Shown: positions 20,801 through 29,200 of the stretch, piece after piece
How positions within the stretch are numbered: position 1 is the stretch's first letter
Layout: each line of letters starts with the position of its first letter
Source: Caenimonas sedimenti
GTDB lineage: Bacteria > Pseudomonadota > Gammaproteobacteria > Burkholderiales > Burkholderiaceae_C
NCBI RefSeq assembly: GCF_007833165.1
Contig: NZ_VOBQ01000005.1
Location: forward strand, 144,876 to 208,875
Direction of reading: 5' to 3'
Length of the DNA stretch: 64,000 bases
Program-made: the position numbers and the translations under genes
Notes under the pieces: model-generated
What the model saw: only the letters and a program-made list of their open reading frames with translations
Told to the model about the DNA's origin: nothing
The model's database searches: none

Positions 20801-21052
20801 GCTGATGGAGGTGATGACGTCGACGCCGTCGATGCCGGCAATGGAGTCTTCGAGCGGCTTCGACACCTGCGACTCGATCACTTCGGCCGAAGCGCCGGGG
20901 TAGCGCACGCTCACCGTGACCACGGGCTCGTCGATCTTGGGATATTCGCGAACCGTGAGCCGGTTGAAGCTCACCGCGCCCACCAGCACGATCAGCAACG
21001 AAAGCACCGTCGCGAAGACCGGGCGGCGGATGGAAATTTCGGCGAGTTGCAT
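17894..21052 (-). CDS. RND-family efflux permease (inner-membrane pump)
   Basis: Proton-driven inner-membrane pump of 1052 residues, the normal size for hydrophobe/amphiphile RND transporters. N-terminal SIRRPVFATVLSLLI, two large periplasmic loops, and the intramembrane block GLVVDDAIVMLENI with the proton-relay Asp pair are visible; the C-terminal half repeats the fold. It is closest in look to MdtB/MdtC or MexK/TriC-like pumps. It follows its adaptor by 12 bases; no outer-membrane channel gene is next to them, so it must borrow one. Substrates cannot be predicted. Confidence 0.94.
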   Translation of the reverse strand: MQLAEISIRRPVFATVLSLLIVLVGAVSFNRLTVREYPKIDEPVVTVSVRYPGASAEVIESQVSKPLEDSIAGIDGVDVITSISRADQSQISVRFRLEKDADAAAAEVRDRTSRVRNRLPQAIEEPVIAKVEADAFPVIFLAFSSDTLSPLQINDLVNRIAKPRLQTVTGVADVRIYGERKYAMRVWLDSEKLAGYRLTPQDVEDAIRRSNLELPGGRIESQQREFSVTSQTDLVRPAQFGDITIKSVNGFPVKIRDVARVQEAAADERSAVRLNGRPAISAGVIRQATANPLDLSNGVREMIPKLKQDLPADVGIDIANDNSVFIDRSIKNVYRTIIEAIVLVALVIFVFLRTFRASIIPIVTIPVSLVGTFAMMALAGFSINTLTLLALVLAIGLVVDDAIVMLENIFRHIEEGLDPFSAAIKGAREIGFAVITMTMTLVAVYAPLAFTPGRTGRLFVEFALALAGAVVVSGIVALTLTPMMCSLLLRHNPKPSWFDRTMEKNLDRLSDGYGRMLRWIVTTGYHPKPGEKGAGVLARRFFLQARWIVVGLMLLSGIGIFIVYPSMRSELSPLEDRGVLSATITAPDGATLEYTNRYAMELERLGTQYKEFDRIFGNVGNPSVSQGNVTYRTVDWDERKRSTIDLARELGPKFSALAGVNAIPVTPPSLGQGFRERPVNFVIQTSDSYQNLSRVAREIMDEMAKQPGILQPDVDLRLNKPELRIDIDREKAADLGVPVDVVARAIETMLGGRNVTRYKRDAEQYDVIVQVQSAGRTTPENIDAIYVRGRNDTVIPLSALVKTRESVSPRELNHFGQRRSATITANLSPEYSLGEALKFMDATAAKVLKTGYSTDLNGTSREFRNSQGALAIVFLLALVFILLVLAAQFESFVDPLVIMLAVPLSMIGALLALKWSGGSLNVYSQIGLITLVGLITKHGILIVEFSNQLREHGMETIDALIKASTQRLRPILMTTGAMVLGALPLAIATGAGAESRQQIGWVIVGGMSLGTLLTVFVVPTMYSIFARAKVPGAKTAVVVETPAHPHDDLVAK

Positions 21053-21064
21053 GCGCTCTTCCGG

Positions 21065-22468
21065 TCAGCCGCCGGCGGGGCGGGCGCCGCGCTGGGGGCG
21101 TGGCGTGTCCGCGGCAGCGACGACGCAAGGATCGGGGCCGGTGGCCTGCGGCCTGGCTCCGCCGCCCGCGCCCTGCGGGCCTCGGGGCGCGGAAGGCGCG
21201 GCCTGGGCCATCGCGGGCGCCGGCGCCGAAGCGGGCGCCATGGGACGCGTGCCGTCGGCGGGGGCACTGGCCGGACGCACGGCACCTGCGGCGCCGGCGC
21301 CACCGGCGCCACCGCCACCCGCGCCTTCGCGCATCTCCGCGGCCGGCCTGTTCAATTCGACGATGCGCACCGGCATCCCGTCGCGCTGGACCCGCTGCTG
21401 CCCGGCGGTGACCACCATGTCGCCCGCCTGCAAGCCTTCCAGCACTTCGACCTTGCCCGGCCGGCGGATCCCGACCTTCACCTCGATGCGGCGGGCGATC
21501 CGGGTGTCCTTGTCGGGCCCGTCGACGACCTTCAGGACGAACTGCCGGCCACCCTGCGGCACCAGCGACTCCTCGGGGATCAACAGCGCGTTCTCGCGCT
21601 CGCCGAACACCGTGGTGATGCGGGCGAACATGCCGGGGCGCAGTTGCAGCTGGCGGTTGTCGATGCAGCCGCGGATCCCGATGGAGCGCCCATTGGCATC
21701 CACCAGCGGGTCGATGGCCTGCACCTGCGCCACGTAGCGGCGGCCCGGCAGCGAATCGATGTTCACCACGGCGCGCTGGCCACGGCGGATCTTGGCCTGG
21801 AAGCGCTCGGGCATGCGGAAGTCGACGTAGATCGCCTCCAGGTCCTCGATGTTCACGATGTCCGCGCCATCCTTCAGGTAGTCGCCGACGCTCACCGTGC
21901 GGATGCCGGCCACGCCGTCGAACGGCGCCAGGATGCGCAGGCGCGCAGCCGTGGCCTGGGCCAGCGCGAGCTTGGCATCCGCGACCTGCAGGTTGGCCGC
22001 ACTTTCGTCCACCGCGCGCTGCGCGATGAAGTTCTGCGCCACCAGCTCCTGGTTGCGCTTGTGGTTCGCACGGGCGATCGAGAGTTCGGCCTGGGCTTGC
22101 TGGATCTGGGCGCGGGGCAGCTGGTCGTCCAGCTGCACCAGCAACTGGCCCTTGCGCACCCGTTCGCCATCACGGAAATTGAGTTCGGTCACCCGGCCGC
22201 TCACTTCCGGGCGCAGCATGACGTTCTGCCGCGACCGCAGGCTGCCCACGGTCTGCGCGTCATCGGTGATCCGCGCCTGCTCCACGCGCGCGACTTCGAC
22301 GGCCGGAGGGCGGGCGGCGGTGCCGCCCGGCGCGGACGCGCCCGCGGCGGGCCGGTCCGCACCGGGGGCGGCCTGTCCTGCCGGCTTGTTCTGGACCCAC
22401 CAGGCGACGCCTGATGCGGCGGCGATGCCGACCACGGCGACCACGGTGTAAATTGCCTTCGAAGCCAT
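21065..22468 (-). CDS. RND periplasmic adaptor (membrane fusion) protein
   Basis: About 467 residues. An N-terminal membrane anchor (AIYTVVAVVGIAAASGVAWW) is followed by an Ala/Gly/Pro linker, a lipoyl domain (VTELNFRDGERVRKGQLLVQLD), a helical hairpin, a second lipoyl half (ILAPFDGVAGIRTVSVGDYL) and beta-barrel domains. The C-terminal 90 residues are low-complexity Ala/Gly/Pro, an unusual tail. ATG 22468 was chosen; the longer frame would begin with GTG at 22513. It connects the RND pump to an outer-membrane channel and lies in one operon with the pump. Confidence 0.92.
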   Translation of the reverse strand: MASKAIYTVVAVVGIAAASGVAWWVQNKPAGQAAPGADRPAAGASAPGGTAARPPAVEVARVEQARITDDAQTVGSLRSRQNVMLRPEVSGRVTELNFRDGERVRKGQLLVQLDDQLPRAQIQQAQAELSIARANHKRNQELVAQNFIAQRAVDESAANLQVADAKLALAQATAARLRILAPFDGVAGIRTVSVGDYLKDGADIVNIEDLEAIYVDFRMPERFQAKIRRGQRAVVNIDSLPGRRYVAQVQAIDPLVDANGRSIGIRGCIDNRQLQLRPGMFARITTVFGERENALLIPEESLVPQGGRQFVLKVVDGPDKDTRIARRIEVKVGIRRPGKVEVLEGLQAGDMVVTAGQQRVQRDGMPVRIVELNRPAAEMREGAGGGGAGGAGAAGAVRPASAPADGTRPMAPASAPAPAMAQAAPSAPRGPQGAGGGARPQATGPDPCVVAAADTPRPQRGARPAGG

Positions 22469-22532
22469 TGCGATGCTGAGTCCGTCGAAAATGATTGATG
22501 CAGGCGCGCGCACGGGTCTGGCCGCCCGTTTC

Positions 22533-22630
22533 CCAATGTAACAGGAGGGTGATTTGCTGCCTATGCAGCTTCCACCACGCAGGCGGCGAGAAGCACGTTC
22601 AGTGCCGCTTTTGCTCCAACTTTACATTGG
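22533..22630. promoter_or_regulatory. Inverted TTACATTGG pair upstream of the efflux genes
   Basis: CCAATGTAA at 22533-22541 and its exact complement TTACATTGG at 22622-22630 lie 80 bases apart in the control region between the adaptor start and the end of rnhA. The second copy is also part of CCAA-n7-TTGG. This could be a pair of repressor sites with looping, but no dedicated regulator gene is adjacent. Confidence 0.3.
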
Positions 22631-22645
22631 CATGCTAACGGAAGC

Positions 22646-23092
22646 TCAACGGCCCAGCGCCTGGCCGACACCCAGGTTCGCGAGTGCATCGGCCCGCTCG
22701 TTGCCCGGATCGCCGTTGTGGCCCCGCACCCAGCGCCAGTCGACCACGTGACCGCCCTGCTGGAGCAGATCATCCAGGCGCTTCCAGAGTTCCACGTTCT
22801 TCACGGGTTGCTTGCTGGCGGTGCGCCAGCCCTTGGCTTTCCAGCCCGGCATCCACTCGGTGATGCCCTTCAGCACGTACTGGCTGTCCAGGTAGAGGGT
22901 GACGGCGCAGGGACGCTTCAGCGCCTCCAGCGCCTGGATCACGGCCATCAGCTCCATGCGGTTGTTGGTGGTGCTGGCCTCGCCGCCATAGAGCTCCTTG
23001 CGTGTCGCGCCGGATTGCATCAGGACGCCCCAGCCGCCGGGGCCAGGATTGCCCTTGCAGGCGCCATCGGTATAGATTTCAACTGGGTTCAT
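22646..23092 (-). CDS. rnhA: Ribonuclease HI
   Basis: Removes RNA from RNA-DNA hybrids such as R-loops and primer remnants. It has 148 residues. Catalytic residues are in place: Asp9 (YTDGAC), Glu47 (NRMEL), Asp69 (LDSQYV), His125 and Asp135 ([12 protein letters not shown]). ATG 23092 gives [10 protein letters not shown], the normal start, and overlaps the stop of the methyltransferase gene by four bases. In related genomes dnaQ usually follows; here an efflux operon lies downstream instead. Confidence 0.96.
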   Translation of the reverse strand: MNPVEIYTDGACKGNPGPGGWGVLMQSGATRKELYGGEASTTNNRMELMAVIQALEALKRPCAVTLYLDSQYVLKGITEWMPGWKAKGWRTASKQPVKNVELWKRLDDLLQQGGHVVDWRWVRGHNGDPGNERADALANLGVGQALGR

Positions 23093-23880
23093 ACGGGGAG
23101 ATCGGGGCCGCTGCGGTGCGCGGGATGGTTGCGGTTGGCGAGCGGGACGGGAGCCGTCGCGATGGATTTCGAGGTCCTCCAGGCGGGCCCGATCATCCGG
23201 ACGCCGCGCACCCGCTTCACGGCGACCATGAAGTAGACGGCGCCGAAGATGGGCCACCAGCGTTGCCCCAGCGGGTCCATCCAGTCGCAGCGATCCAGCC
23301 ACTTGTCGCTGGACATCGCGGGCCGCCAGCAGCCGAACGTGCTGGACTCGACCTCGAAGCTCAGCAGCCGCAGCCAGTCGCGCAGCCGCCGGTAACCGAT
23401 GAAGTCGCCGGCGTCGGGCAGGAACAGTTCACCGAAACCGAAGCGCCGGTACAGGTGGGCCCGGCGCTGCCGCAAGCCCCACAGGCTGGCCGGGTTCAGG
23501 CAGCAGATCACCACCTTGCCTTCCGGCACGAGAACCCGGCCCACCTCGCGCAGCGTGGTGTGCGGGTCGAGATTGAGTTCGAGCGAGTGCGGCAGGACCA
23601 CCAGGTCGACGCTGTTCTCCTCGAAGGGCAGCGCGCCGTACTCGGTCAGCAGCGCCGGCTTCACGGAGGTTCCCTCGGGTGCCGGCTCGCTGAGGGCCAG
23701 CCACTTGTGCGGCATCCGGTTGGCCTGCAGCGTATCGAGTTCGGGCAAGCCGAGCTGCAGCGCGTGGTAGCCGAAGATGTCGCTGACCGCGCGGTCGAAC
23801 TCCGCCTGCTCCCAGGCCAGCAGATACCGGCCGGGCGGGGTTTCGAACCACTGCTGCATTCCTATAATCCGGTCGCTCAT
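23089..23880 (-). CDS. Class I SAM-dependent methyltransferase
   Basis: About 263 residues. It belongs to the group of methyltransferases found beside rnhA and gloB in Burkholderiales. The SAM fold is seen in [40 protein letters not shown], which matches motifs of the Methyltransf_11 type, although the usual glycine-rich motif I is weak in this group. Substrate unknown. ATG 23880 was chosen; ATG 23859 is an alternative preceded too closely by AGGA. Its start codon overlaps, on the other strand, the start of the gloB remnant. Confidence 0.85.
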   Translation of the reverse strand: MSDRIIGMQQWFETPPGRYLLAWEQAEFDRAVSDIFGYHALQLGLPELDTLQANRMPHKWLALSEPAPEGTSVKPALLTEYGALPFEENSVDLVVLPHSLELNLDPHTTLREVGRVLVPEGKVVICCLNPASLWGLRQRRAHLYRRFGFGELFLPDAGDFIGYRRLRDWLRLLSFEVESSTFGCWRPAMSSDKWLDRCDWMDPLGQRWWPIFGAVYFMVAVKRVRGVRMIGPAWRTSKSIATAPVPLANRNHPAHRSGPDLPV

Positions 23881-23962
23881 GTGTTTGATCCCGCTGCCCA
23901 CCCACCACCACAACGGCTTGTGGCTGCGGCACGACGGCAAGAGCCCCCTGCTCACCGACGCG
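23879..23962 (+). pseudogene. Probable stump of gloB (hydroxyacylglutathione hydrolase)
   Basis: An ATG at 23879 opens a short frame whose first 20 codons resemble the GloB N-terminus: LIPLP, then an aromatic Trp and HDGK at the spacing of xLIxLPAFxDNYIWLLHDG. After that the similarity stops and no metal-binding THxHxDH motif follows before mltD. In related Comamonadaceae gloB sits exactly here, divergent from the methyltransferase and upstream of mltD. I read it as the residue of an internal deletion. Based on short similarity from memory, so moderate confidence. Confidence 0.45.
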
Positions 23963-24123
23963 ATTCTAGTCACGCGATCCCTGAAACCGCCTCGAAACCC
24001 AGGAATTTGGCACGCGGACGGAACCCGGCGGTGCCGGGCTGATCCATTCCCGGCAACAATGCGGGGCTCTGCGGCCCCAGGCTCCTCGCGAGGGATCCGC
24101 CAATGGAAGAAGAACGAGACCCC

Positions 24124-25677
24124 ATGAAGAAGCTGTATCCCCGCCTCGGCCTTTCCCTCGCGCTGGCATTGGCCATGCTCCTCGCGGGTTGCGCCACGAT
24201 GATGCCGCAGGTGGCCGATGCCCCCGCAGCGCCGGCCACCTCCGCGGAAGACAAACCCGCGGTGGCCGCCGTGACGCCGGCACCGCCGGCGCCGGTGATC
24301 CCGAGCGGGCCTCTCAGCGACCTCAGCTCCGGTCAGCTCAGCTCGCAGGCGGTGGCGCACCTGCTGCCCCCCGCGGACCTGTGGGAACGCATCCGCCGCG
24401 GCTTTGCCATGCCCAACCTGCAGACCGACCTGGTCCGCCAGCAGGAGCAGTGGTACTCCACCCGGCCGGACTACATCCAGCGCATGACGGACCGCTCGCG
24501 CAAGTACCTCTTCCACATCGTCGAGGAACTCGAGCGCCGCAACATGCCCACCGAGCTGGCCCTGCTGCCCTTCATCGAAAGCGCGTTCAACCCGCAGGCC
24601 GTCTCGAGCGCGCGCGCCGCCGGCATGTGGCAGTTCATGCCGGCCACCGGCAAGGACTTCGACCTGAAGCAGAACGTCTTCCGCGACGACCGGCGCGACG
24701 TGCTGGCATCCACCCGCGCGGCGCTCGATTACCTGCAGAAGCTGCACGGTATGTTCGGCGACTGGCACCTCGCGCTGGCCGCCTACAACTGGGGCGAAGG
24801 CAGCGTCGGGCGGGCGATCAAGGTCAACCAGGCCAAGGGCTTCGCCACCGCCTACACCGACCTGAACATGCCCAACGAGACGCGCAATTACGTGCCGAAG
24901 CTGCAGGCCGTGAAGAACATCGTCGCGAAGCCGGAGCAGTTCCGCACTGAATTGCCGCTGATCGAGAACCATCCCTACTTCCAGAGCGTCACGCTCACGC
25001 GCGACATGGACGTCGCCCTGGCCGCGCGCCTGGCCGACGTCGAGCTCGACGACTTCAAGGCCCTCAATCCTTCGCTGAACCGCCCTGTCATCCTCGCCGC
25101 CGGGACGCCGCAGATCCTGCTGCCTTGGGACAACGCCACGGTCTTCAAACGCAACTTCGAGGCCTACAGCGAGGGCAAGTTCGCCAGCTGGACGGCCTGG
25201 AGCGCGCCGGCCACCATGAGCGTGGCGGAGGCCGCGCGCCGCGTCGGCATGACCGAGGCGGACTTGCGCACGGCGAACACCATTCCGCCGCGGATGCTGA
25301 TCAAGTCGGGGTCGGTGCTGATCGTCCCGCGCAAGAGCCCGACGCAAAACGACGTGACCAGCCACATGGCCGACCATGGCCAGCTGAGCCTGGCCCCGGA
25401 GGTCACGCTGCGGCGCACCGTCGTGAAAGCCGGCCGGAACGAGTCCGTGGCGAGCATTGCGCGGCGCTACAAGGTGAGCGCGGACCAGGTCGCGGAGTGG
25501 AACAGCGTCGGCGCGGCGTCCGTCTTCAAGCTGGGCCAGCAGGTGGTGCTGCATCTGCCTGTTCGTGCCGCGGCCCGCGCGCCTGTGCGGGCCATCGCCA
25601 GGCAGCCCCTGCGCGGCAAGCCGGCGGCCAAGGCGCCCGTCCGCAAGGCCCCGGTGCAGGCCACCAAGCGCCGCTGA
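24124..25677 (+). CDS. mltD: Membrane-bound lytic murein transglycosylase D with LysM domains
   Basis: Cleaves peptidoglycan glycan strands with formation of 1,6-anhydro ends, anchored to the outer membrane. It has 517 residues from ATG 24124; an ATG at 24103 would add seven. Lipoprotein signal with Cys23 (LLAGC), catalytic Glu152 in FIESAFNP, SLT core through AYNWGEGSVGRA, then two LysM domains for glycan binding (about 365-405 and 425-475). The tail is very basic and alanine-rich (last 40 residues), which is longer than usual. In related genomes gloB would be just upstream. Confidence 0.95.
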   Translation: MKKLYPRLGLSLALALAMLLAGCATMMPQVADAPAAPATSAEDKPAVAAVTPAPPAPVIPSGPLSDLSSGQLSSQAVAHLLPPADLWERIRRGFAMPNLQTDLVRQQEQWYSTRPDYIQRMTDRSRKYLFHIVEELERRNMPTELALLPFIESAFNPQAVSSARAAGMWQFMPATGKDFDLKQNVFRDDRRDVLASTRAALDYLQKLHGMFGDWHLALAAYNWGEGSVGRAIKVNQAKGFATAYTDLNMPNETRNYVPKLQAVKNIVAKPEQFRTELPLIENHPYFQSVTLTRDMDVALAARLADVELDDFKALNPSLNRPVILAAGTPQILLPWDNATVFKRNFEAYSEGKFASWTAWSAPATMSVAEAARRVGMTEADLRTANTIPPRMLIKSGSVLIVPRKSPTQNDVTSHMADHGQLSLAPEVTLRRTVVKAGRNESVASIARRYKVSADQVAEWNSVGAASVFKLGQQVVLHLPVRAAARAPVRAIARQPLRGKPAAKAPVRKAPVQATKRR

Positions 25678-25834
25678 GCCAGTTTTCGGGCGAGCTGTGT
25701 ATCGCCCGCGCGTCTGCCTGTAACCACGCTGCCTTCGCGCAGGACGACTCCCACGACCACAACGGCCCCGGTCCGATGCTGGAAGCGCGGACTTAGGTTC
25801 AAAGTGGGTGCATTGCTTCCAACAGGAGTTTCAC

Positions 25835-26353
25835 ATGCATAGCAAGACCGTCCTCGGCGCCGTCCTGGCCGCCTCCCTGATGGGCTTCGGTGCTGCCGCC
25901 CAGGCGCAGTTCGTGGTTTCCATCGCACCGCCCGCGCCGCAGTACGAGGTCGTGCCCGCGCCGCGCGCCGGCTACGTCTGGGCCGCCGGCCACCATGAAT
26001 GGCGCAACGGCAACTACGTGTGGGTGCCCGGCCACTGGGTGACCGCCCGCAACGGCTACGACTACCAGGAGCATCGCTGGGTGCAGCGCGGCAACGGCGA
26101 GTGGATGCTGGTGGGCGGCAACTGGGAACGCCGTGGCCCGAATGGCGACCGTGACCGCGACGGCATCGCCAACCGCTACGACCGCGACCGCGACGGCGAC
26201 GGCGTGCCGAACCGCTACGACAACAACCGCCGCTTCGGCCCCTACGGTGACCTGGACCGCGACGGCATCCGCAACCAGGATGACCGGGACCGTGACGGCG
26301 ACGGGATCCGGAACAGCCGGGACAATTATCCGGACGATCGGCGCCGTAGCTAA
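25835..26353 (+). CDS. Secreted WxxGxW-repeat protein with DxDxDG calcium-binding-like tail
   Basis: 172 residues with a Sec signal peptide (MHSKTVLG...AQAQ). The first half has BcpO-type aromatic repeats (YVWAAGHHEW, YVWVPGHW, WMLVGGNW). The second half has several DRDGDG/DRDGI units spaced about 13-16 residues apart, as in thrombospondin type 3 calcium-binding repeats. AGGAG precedes ATG 25835 by seven bases. It stands alone between mltD and a convergent ABC operon and has its own terminator. Probably a periplasmic or surface protein that folds on calcium; function not known. Confidence 0.8.
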   Translation: MHSKTVLGAVLAASLMGFGAAAQAQFVVSIAPPAPQYEVVPAPRAGYVWAAGHHEWRNGNYVWVPGHWVTARNGYDYQEHRWVQRGNGEWMLVGGNWERRGPNGDRDRDGIANRYDRDRDGDGVPNRYDNNRRFGPYGDLDRDGIRNQDDRDRDGDGIRNSRDNYPDDRRRS

Positions 26354-26363
26354 ACGGAGGATA

Positions 26364-26400
26364 ACGAGGCGCCTATGGCGCCTCGTCCTTCTATAGTTTT
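26364..26400 (+). terminator. Intrinsic terminator after the WxxGxW-repeat gene
   Basis: ACGAGGCGCC (26364-26373) and GGCGCCTCGT (26377-26386) form a perfect 10-bp stem with a TAT loop, followed by a T-rich stretch ending in five T. The stem lies five bases from the end of the convergent ABC permease gene and may act for both strands. Confidence 0.75.
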
Positions 26401-27236
26401 TCCGTTTCGCCCTGTCTTGGCTGCCACTTCATCAAGTGGCGCTCGATGCGGCCGACCACGCCGTCTAGAACCAACGCAAACGCGGTGAGGACGACGATGC
26501 CGGCGAATACCGTATTGACGTCGAAGGTGCCTTCGGCCTGCAGGATCAGGTAGCCGACGCCGCGCGCCGAACCCAGGTATTCCCCCACCACCGCGCCGAC
26601 GAAGGCCAGGCCCACCGACGTGTGCAGGCTGGAGAACACCCAGCTGGTGGCGCTCGGCAGGTAGACGGTGCGCAGCAATTGCTTCTGGTTCGCGCCCAGC
26701 ATGCGTGCGTTGGCGAGCACCGCGGGGCTCACCTCGCGCACGCCCTGGTAGACGTTGAAGAACACGATGAAGAACACCAGCGTGACGGCCAGCGCGACCT
26801 TGCTCCAGATGCCGAGGCCGAACCACATGGCGAAGATCGGCGCGAGGATCACCCGCGGCATCGAATTCATCGCCTTGATGTAAGGGTCGAGGATGGCCGA
26901 CGCCGTCGGCGCGAGGGCCAGCCAGAGCCCGCAGACCAGGCCCAGCACCGTGCCGATGCCGAACGCCAGCACGGTCTCCAGCAGCGTCACGCCCAGGTGG
27001 CGGTAGATGTCGGCGCGCCCCGGCAGCCCCTCGGGAAAGAGTGCGTTCGCCTCGAGCCCGAACGGCAGGAACCAGGACCAGATGCGCCCCGCCACCTTGA
27101 TCGGCTCCCCCAGGAAAAAGGCGGTCTGTTCGTTGCGGGAGGCGACATGCCAACCCACCAGCACGACCAGCAGCACGCCAATCTGCCAGGCGCGCAGGTT
27201 CCTTTCGGATGGCTTGAGGGCGGCGAGGATCGTCAT
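26391..27236 (-). CDS. ABC transporter permease (NitT/TauT, SsuC-like)
   Basis: Inner-membrane channel of an importer, 281 residues with about six membrane segments. The EAA-type cytoplasmic loop that contacts the ATPase is visible (EVSPAVLANARMLGANQ...VYLPSA). The family imports nitrate, taurine, alkanesulfonates, thiamine precursors or riboflavin. ATG 27236 overlaps the stop of the ATPase gene by four bases. Last gene of a three-gene operon with binding protein and ATPase. Confidence 0.9.
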   Translation of the reverse strand: MTILAALKPSERNLRAWQIGVLLVVLVGWHVASRNEQTAFFLGEPIKVAGRIWSWFLPFGLEANALFPEGLPGRADIYRHLGVTLLETVLAFGIGTVLGLVCGLWLALAPTASAILDPYIKAMNSMPRVILAPIFAMWFGLGIWSKVALAVTLVFFIVFFNVYQGVREVSPAVLANARMLGANQKQLLRTVYLPSATSWVFSSLHTSVGLAFVGAVVGEYLGSARGVGYLILQAEGTFDVNTVFAGIVVLTAFALVLDGVVGRIERHLMKWQPRQGETEKL

Positions 27237-28063
27237 GCCGCTTTCTTCAGCTGCTGGGCATAGCCCTTGAGCACCTCATCGCGCAGCACCGCCCAGATCC
27301 GGCTGTGCAGTTCGATGAAGCGCGGCTGGCTGCGCACCTCGGCGACATCACGCGGCCGCGGAAGGTCCACCACGAATTCACCGATGGGCCGGGTGGCCGG
27401 CCCGGCCGAAAGCACCACCACGCGGTCGCTCATCGCGATGGCCTCGTCCAGGTCATGCGTGATGAACAGCACCGCCTTTTTCCGCGCGGCCCAGATCTCC
27501 AGCACCTCGTTCTCCATCAGCTGCCGGGTCTGGATGTCGAGCGCGCTGAAGGGCTCGTCCATCAGGATGATGTCGGGGTCCAGCACCAGCGTCTGTGCCA
27601 GCGCCGTGCGCTTGCGCATGCCGCCGGAGAGCTGGTGCGGGTAGCGGTCGCCGAACTCCCCAAGGCCCACACGCGACAGCCACGCCTGGGCCTGCGCCCG
27701 CGCGCCGGCGTCCGGCACGCCACGGTACTGCAGGCCCACCATCACGTTGTCGAGCGCGCTGCGCCATGGCATCAGCGCATCGGTCTGGAACATGTAGCCG
27801 GCGCGCCTGTTGATGCCTGCGAGCGGTTCGCCGAACACCCGCACTTGGCCGGCGGAGGGTTCCAGCAGGCCCGCGGCGACGTTCAGCAAGGTGGATTTGC
27901 CGCAACCGGTGGGCCCCACCACGGAGACGAACTCGCCGGCCTCGACGCGTAGCGTGGTGTCCGCCACCGCGGTGTACCGCTGCCCCTCGGCATCGCGCGA
28001 CCGGAACGCAACCGTGATGCGGTCGAACTCGAGCGCAGCGGCGGACGGCGTGCCGTCGCTCAC
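27233..28063 (-). CDS. ABC transporter ATP-binding protein (NitT/TauT, SsuB-like)
   Basis: Energises the importer. It has 276 residues with Walker A GPTGCGKST, signature LSGGMRKR, Walker B IILMDEPF and the switch His in FITHDLDEA. It starts with GTG, overlapping the stop of the binding-protein gene (GTGA), and its own stop overlaps the permease ATG. Such tight coupling implies fixed stoichiometry of the three parts. Confidence 0.93.
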   Translation of the reverse strand: MSDGTPSAAALEFDRITVAFRSRDAEGQRYTAVADTTLRVEAGEFVSVVGPTGCGKSTLLNVAAGLLEPSAGQVRVFGEPLAGINRRAGYMFQTDALMPWRSALDNVMVGLQYRGVPDAGARAQAQAWLSRVGLGEFGDRYPHQLSGGMRKRTALAQTLVLDPDIILMDEPFSALDIQTRQLMENEVLEIWAARKKAVLFITHDLDEAIAMSDRVVVLSAGPATRPIGEFVVDLPRPRDVAEVRSQPRFIELHSRIWAVLRDEVLKGYAQQLKKAA

Positions 28064-29097
28064 GCTTTGAAGCGGTCCTTGGCGCGGCGGGCGAACTCGT
28101 TGGTGTAGGTCTTGCCCAGGTCGATCTTGTCGGGCTTGACGCTGGGTTCGAAGCTGGCGAGCGCCTTCAACGCCGTCCTGGCACCCTCTTCGGGCAGCAG
28201 GCCGTCCAGCGCGATGGCCTCACGGACCTTGTTGAACGACGCCAGGTACAGCGCGCGGTCACCGAGCAGGTAGGTTTCGGGGACGGTCTTGATGATGTCG
28301 CTGGGCCCGGCCGTCTGGAGCCACTTGAGGCCGTGGACGATGGCGTTGGTGAGCGCCTGGCAGGTGTTCGGATGCTTCTGCACGAATTCCAGCGGGGCAT
28401 ACAGGCAGGCCGCGGGCATCGGTCCGCCGAACACGTCGTTCGTGCCCTTCAGCGTCCGGGTGTCGCTGATGATGCGGACCTCGCCCTTCTGCTCCAGCAT
28501 CGTCATCACCGGATCGGTGTTGCTCATCGCATCGATCTGGCCCGAGCGCAGCGCGGCCAGCGCGCCCGCCGAGGTGCCGACGCCGATGTAGCTGACCTCG
28601 CTGGCCTTCACCCCGGCGCGCGACAGCACGAGGTTGGCGACCATGTTGGTGGAGGAGCCGGGCGCGGAGACGCCGATCTTCTTGCCGCGCAGCTCGGGGA
28701 CCGACTTGTAGCCCGGCATCGCCTTGGTGGAGACGCCCATGGCGATCTGCGGGGCGCGGCCCTGCAGCACGAACGCCTGGAACATCTGGTTCTTGCTTTG
28801 CAGGTTGATCGTGTGCTCGTAGGCACCGCTCACGATGTCGGCCGAGCCGCCGACGACGGCCTGCAGCGCGCGCGAGCCGCCGGCGAAGTCGGAGATCTCG
28901 ACGTCCAGCCCTTCGGCCTTGAAGTAGCCCAACTGCTCCGAGATGGTGAGCGGCAGGTAGTAGAACGCGGCCTTGCCGCCGACGGCGATCGAGACTTTGG
29001 CCTTCTCGACCTTGGGCTGGGCCCGCAGTGCAGGCGCCGCGACGCAGGCCGCCGCCAGCGCCGAGAAACTTCGCCGGGTGAAGAGGATGCGTGACAT
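28060..29097 (-). CDS. ABC transporter substrate-binding protein (NitT/TauT type)
   Basis: Periplasmic receptor of about 345 residues. The N-terminus has a twin-arginine-like signal (TRRSFSALAAA, cleavage near ALRAQ). The mature fold is of the SsuA/THI5 kind: YYLPLTISEQLGYFKAEGLDVEISDF and ALQAVVGGSADIVSG. ATG 29097 has AGAGAGG nine bases upstream. The ligand cannot be read from sequence; sulfonates, taurine or a pyrimidine are all possible. First gene of its operon; the leader region upstream holds the hairpin elements. Confidence 0.88.
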   Translation of the reverse strand: MSRILFTRRSFSALAAACVAAPALRAQPKVEKAKVSIAVGGKAAFYYLPLTISEQLGYFKAEGLDVEISDFAGGSRALQAVVGGSADIVSGAYEHTINLQSKNQMFQAFVLQGRAPQIAMGVSTKAMPGYKSVPELRGKKIGVSAPGSSTNMVANLVLSRAGVKASEVSYIGVGTSAGALAALRSGQIDAMSNTDPVMTMLEQKGEVRIISDTRTLKGTNDVFGGPMPAACLYAPLEFVQKHPNTCQALTNAIVHGLKWLQTAGPSDIIKTVPETYLLGDRALYLASFNKVREAIALDGLLPEEGARTALKALASFEPSVKPDKIDLGKTYTNEFARRAKDRFKA

Positions 29098-29200
29098 GGG
29101 CGGACCTCTCTCTGTCTGTTCTTCTGGATTGGAACGAGGGTAGTCAGAGGCTTGCCGCACCGCATCAGGACCATCCCGTGCGGGTTTCCACGTAACCGTG

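Noticed and set aside
18389..22414. Long open frames opposite the RND genes (more than 1300 codons)
   Set aside because: They mirror third-position GC of the real genes on the other strand, are rich in Arg, His and Ala and show no family motifs. The same holds for the long frames opposite hppA, ppk, dnaX and rho.
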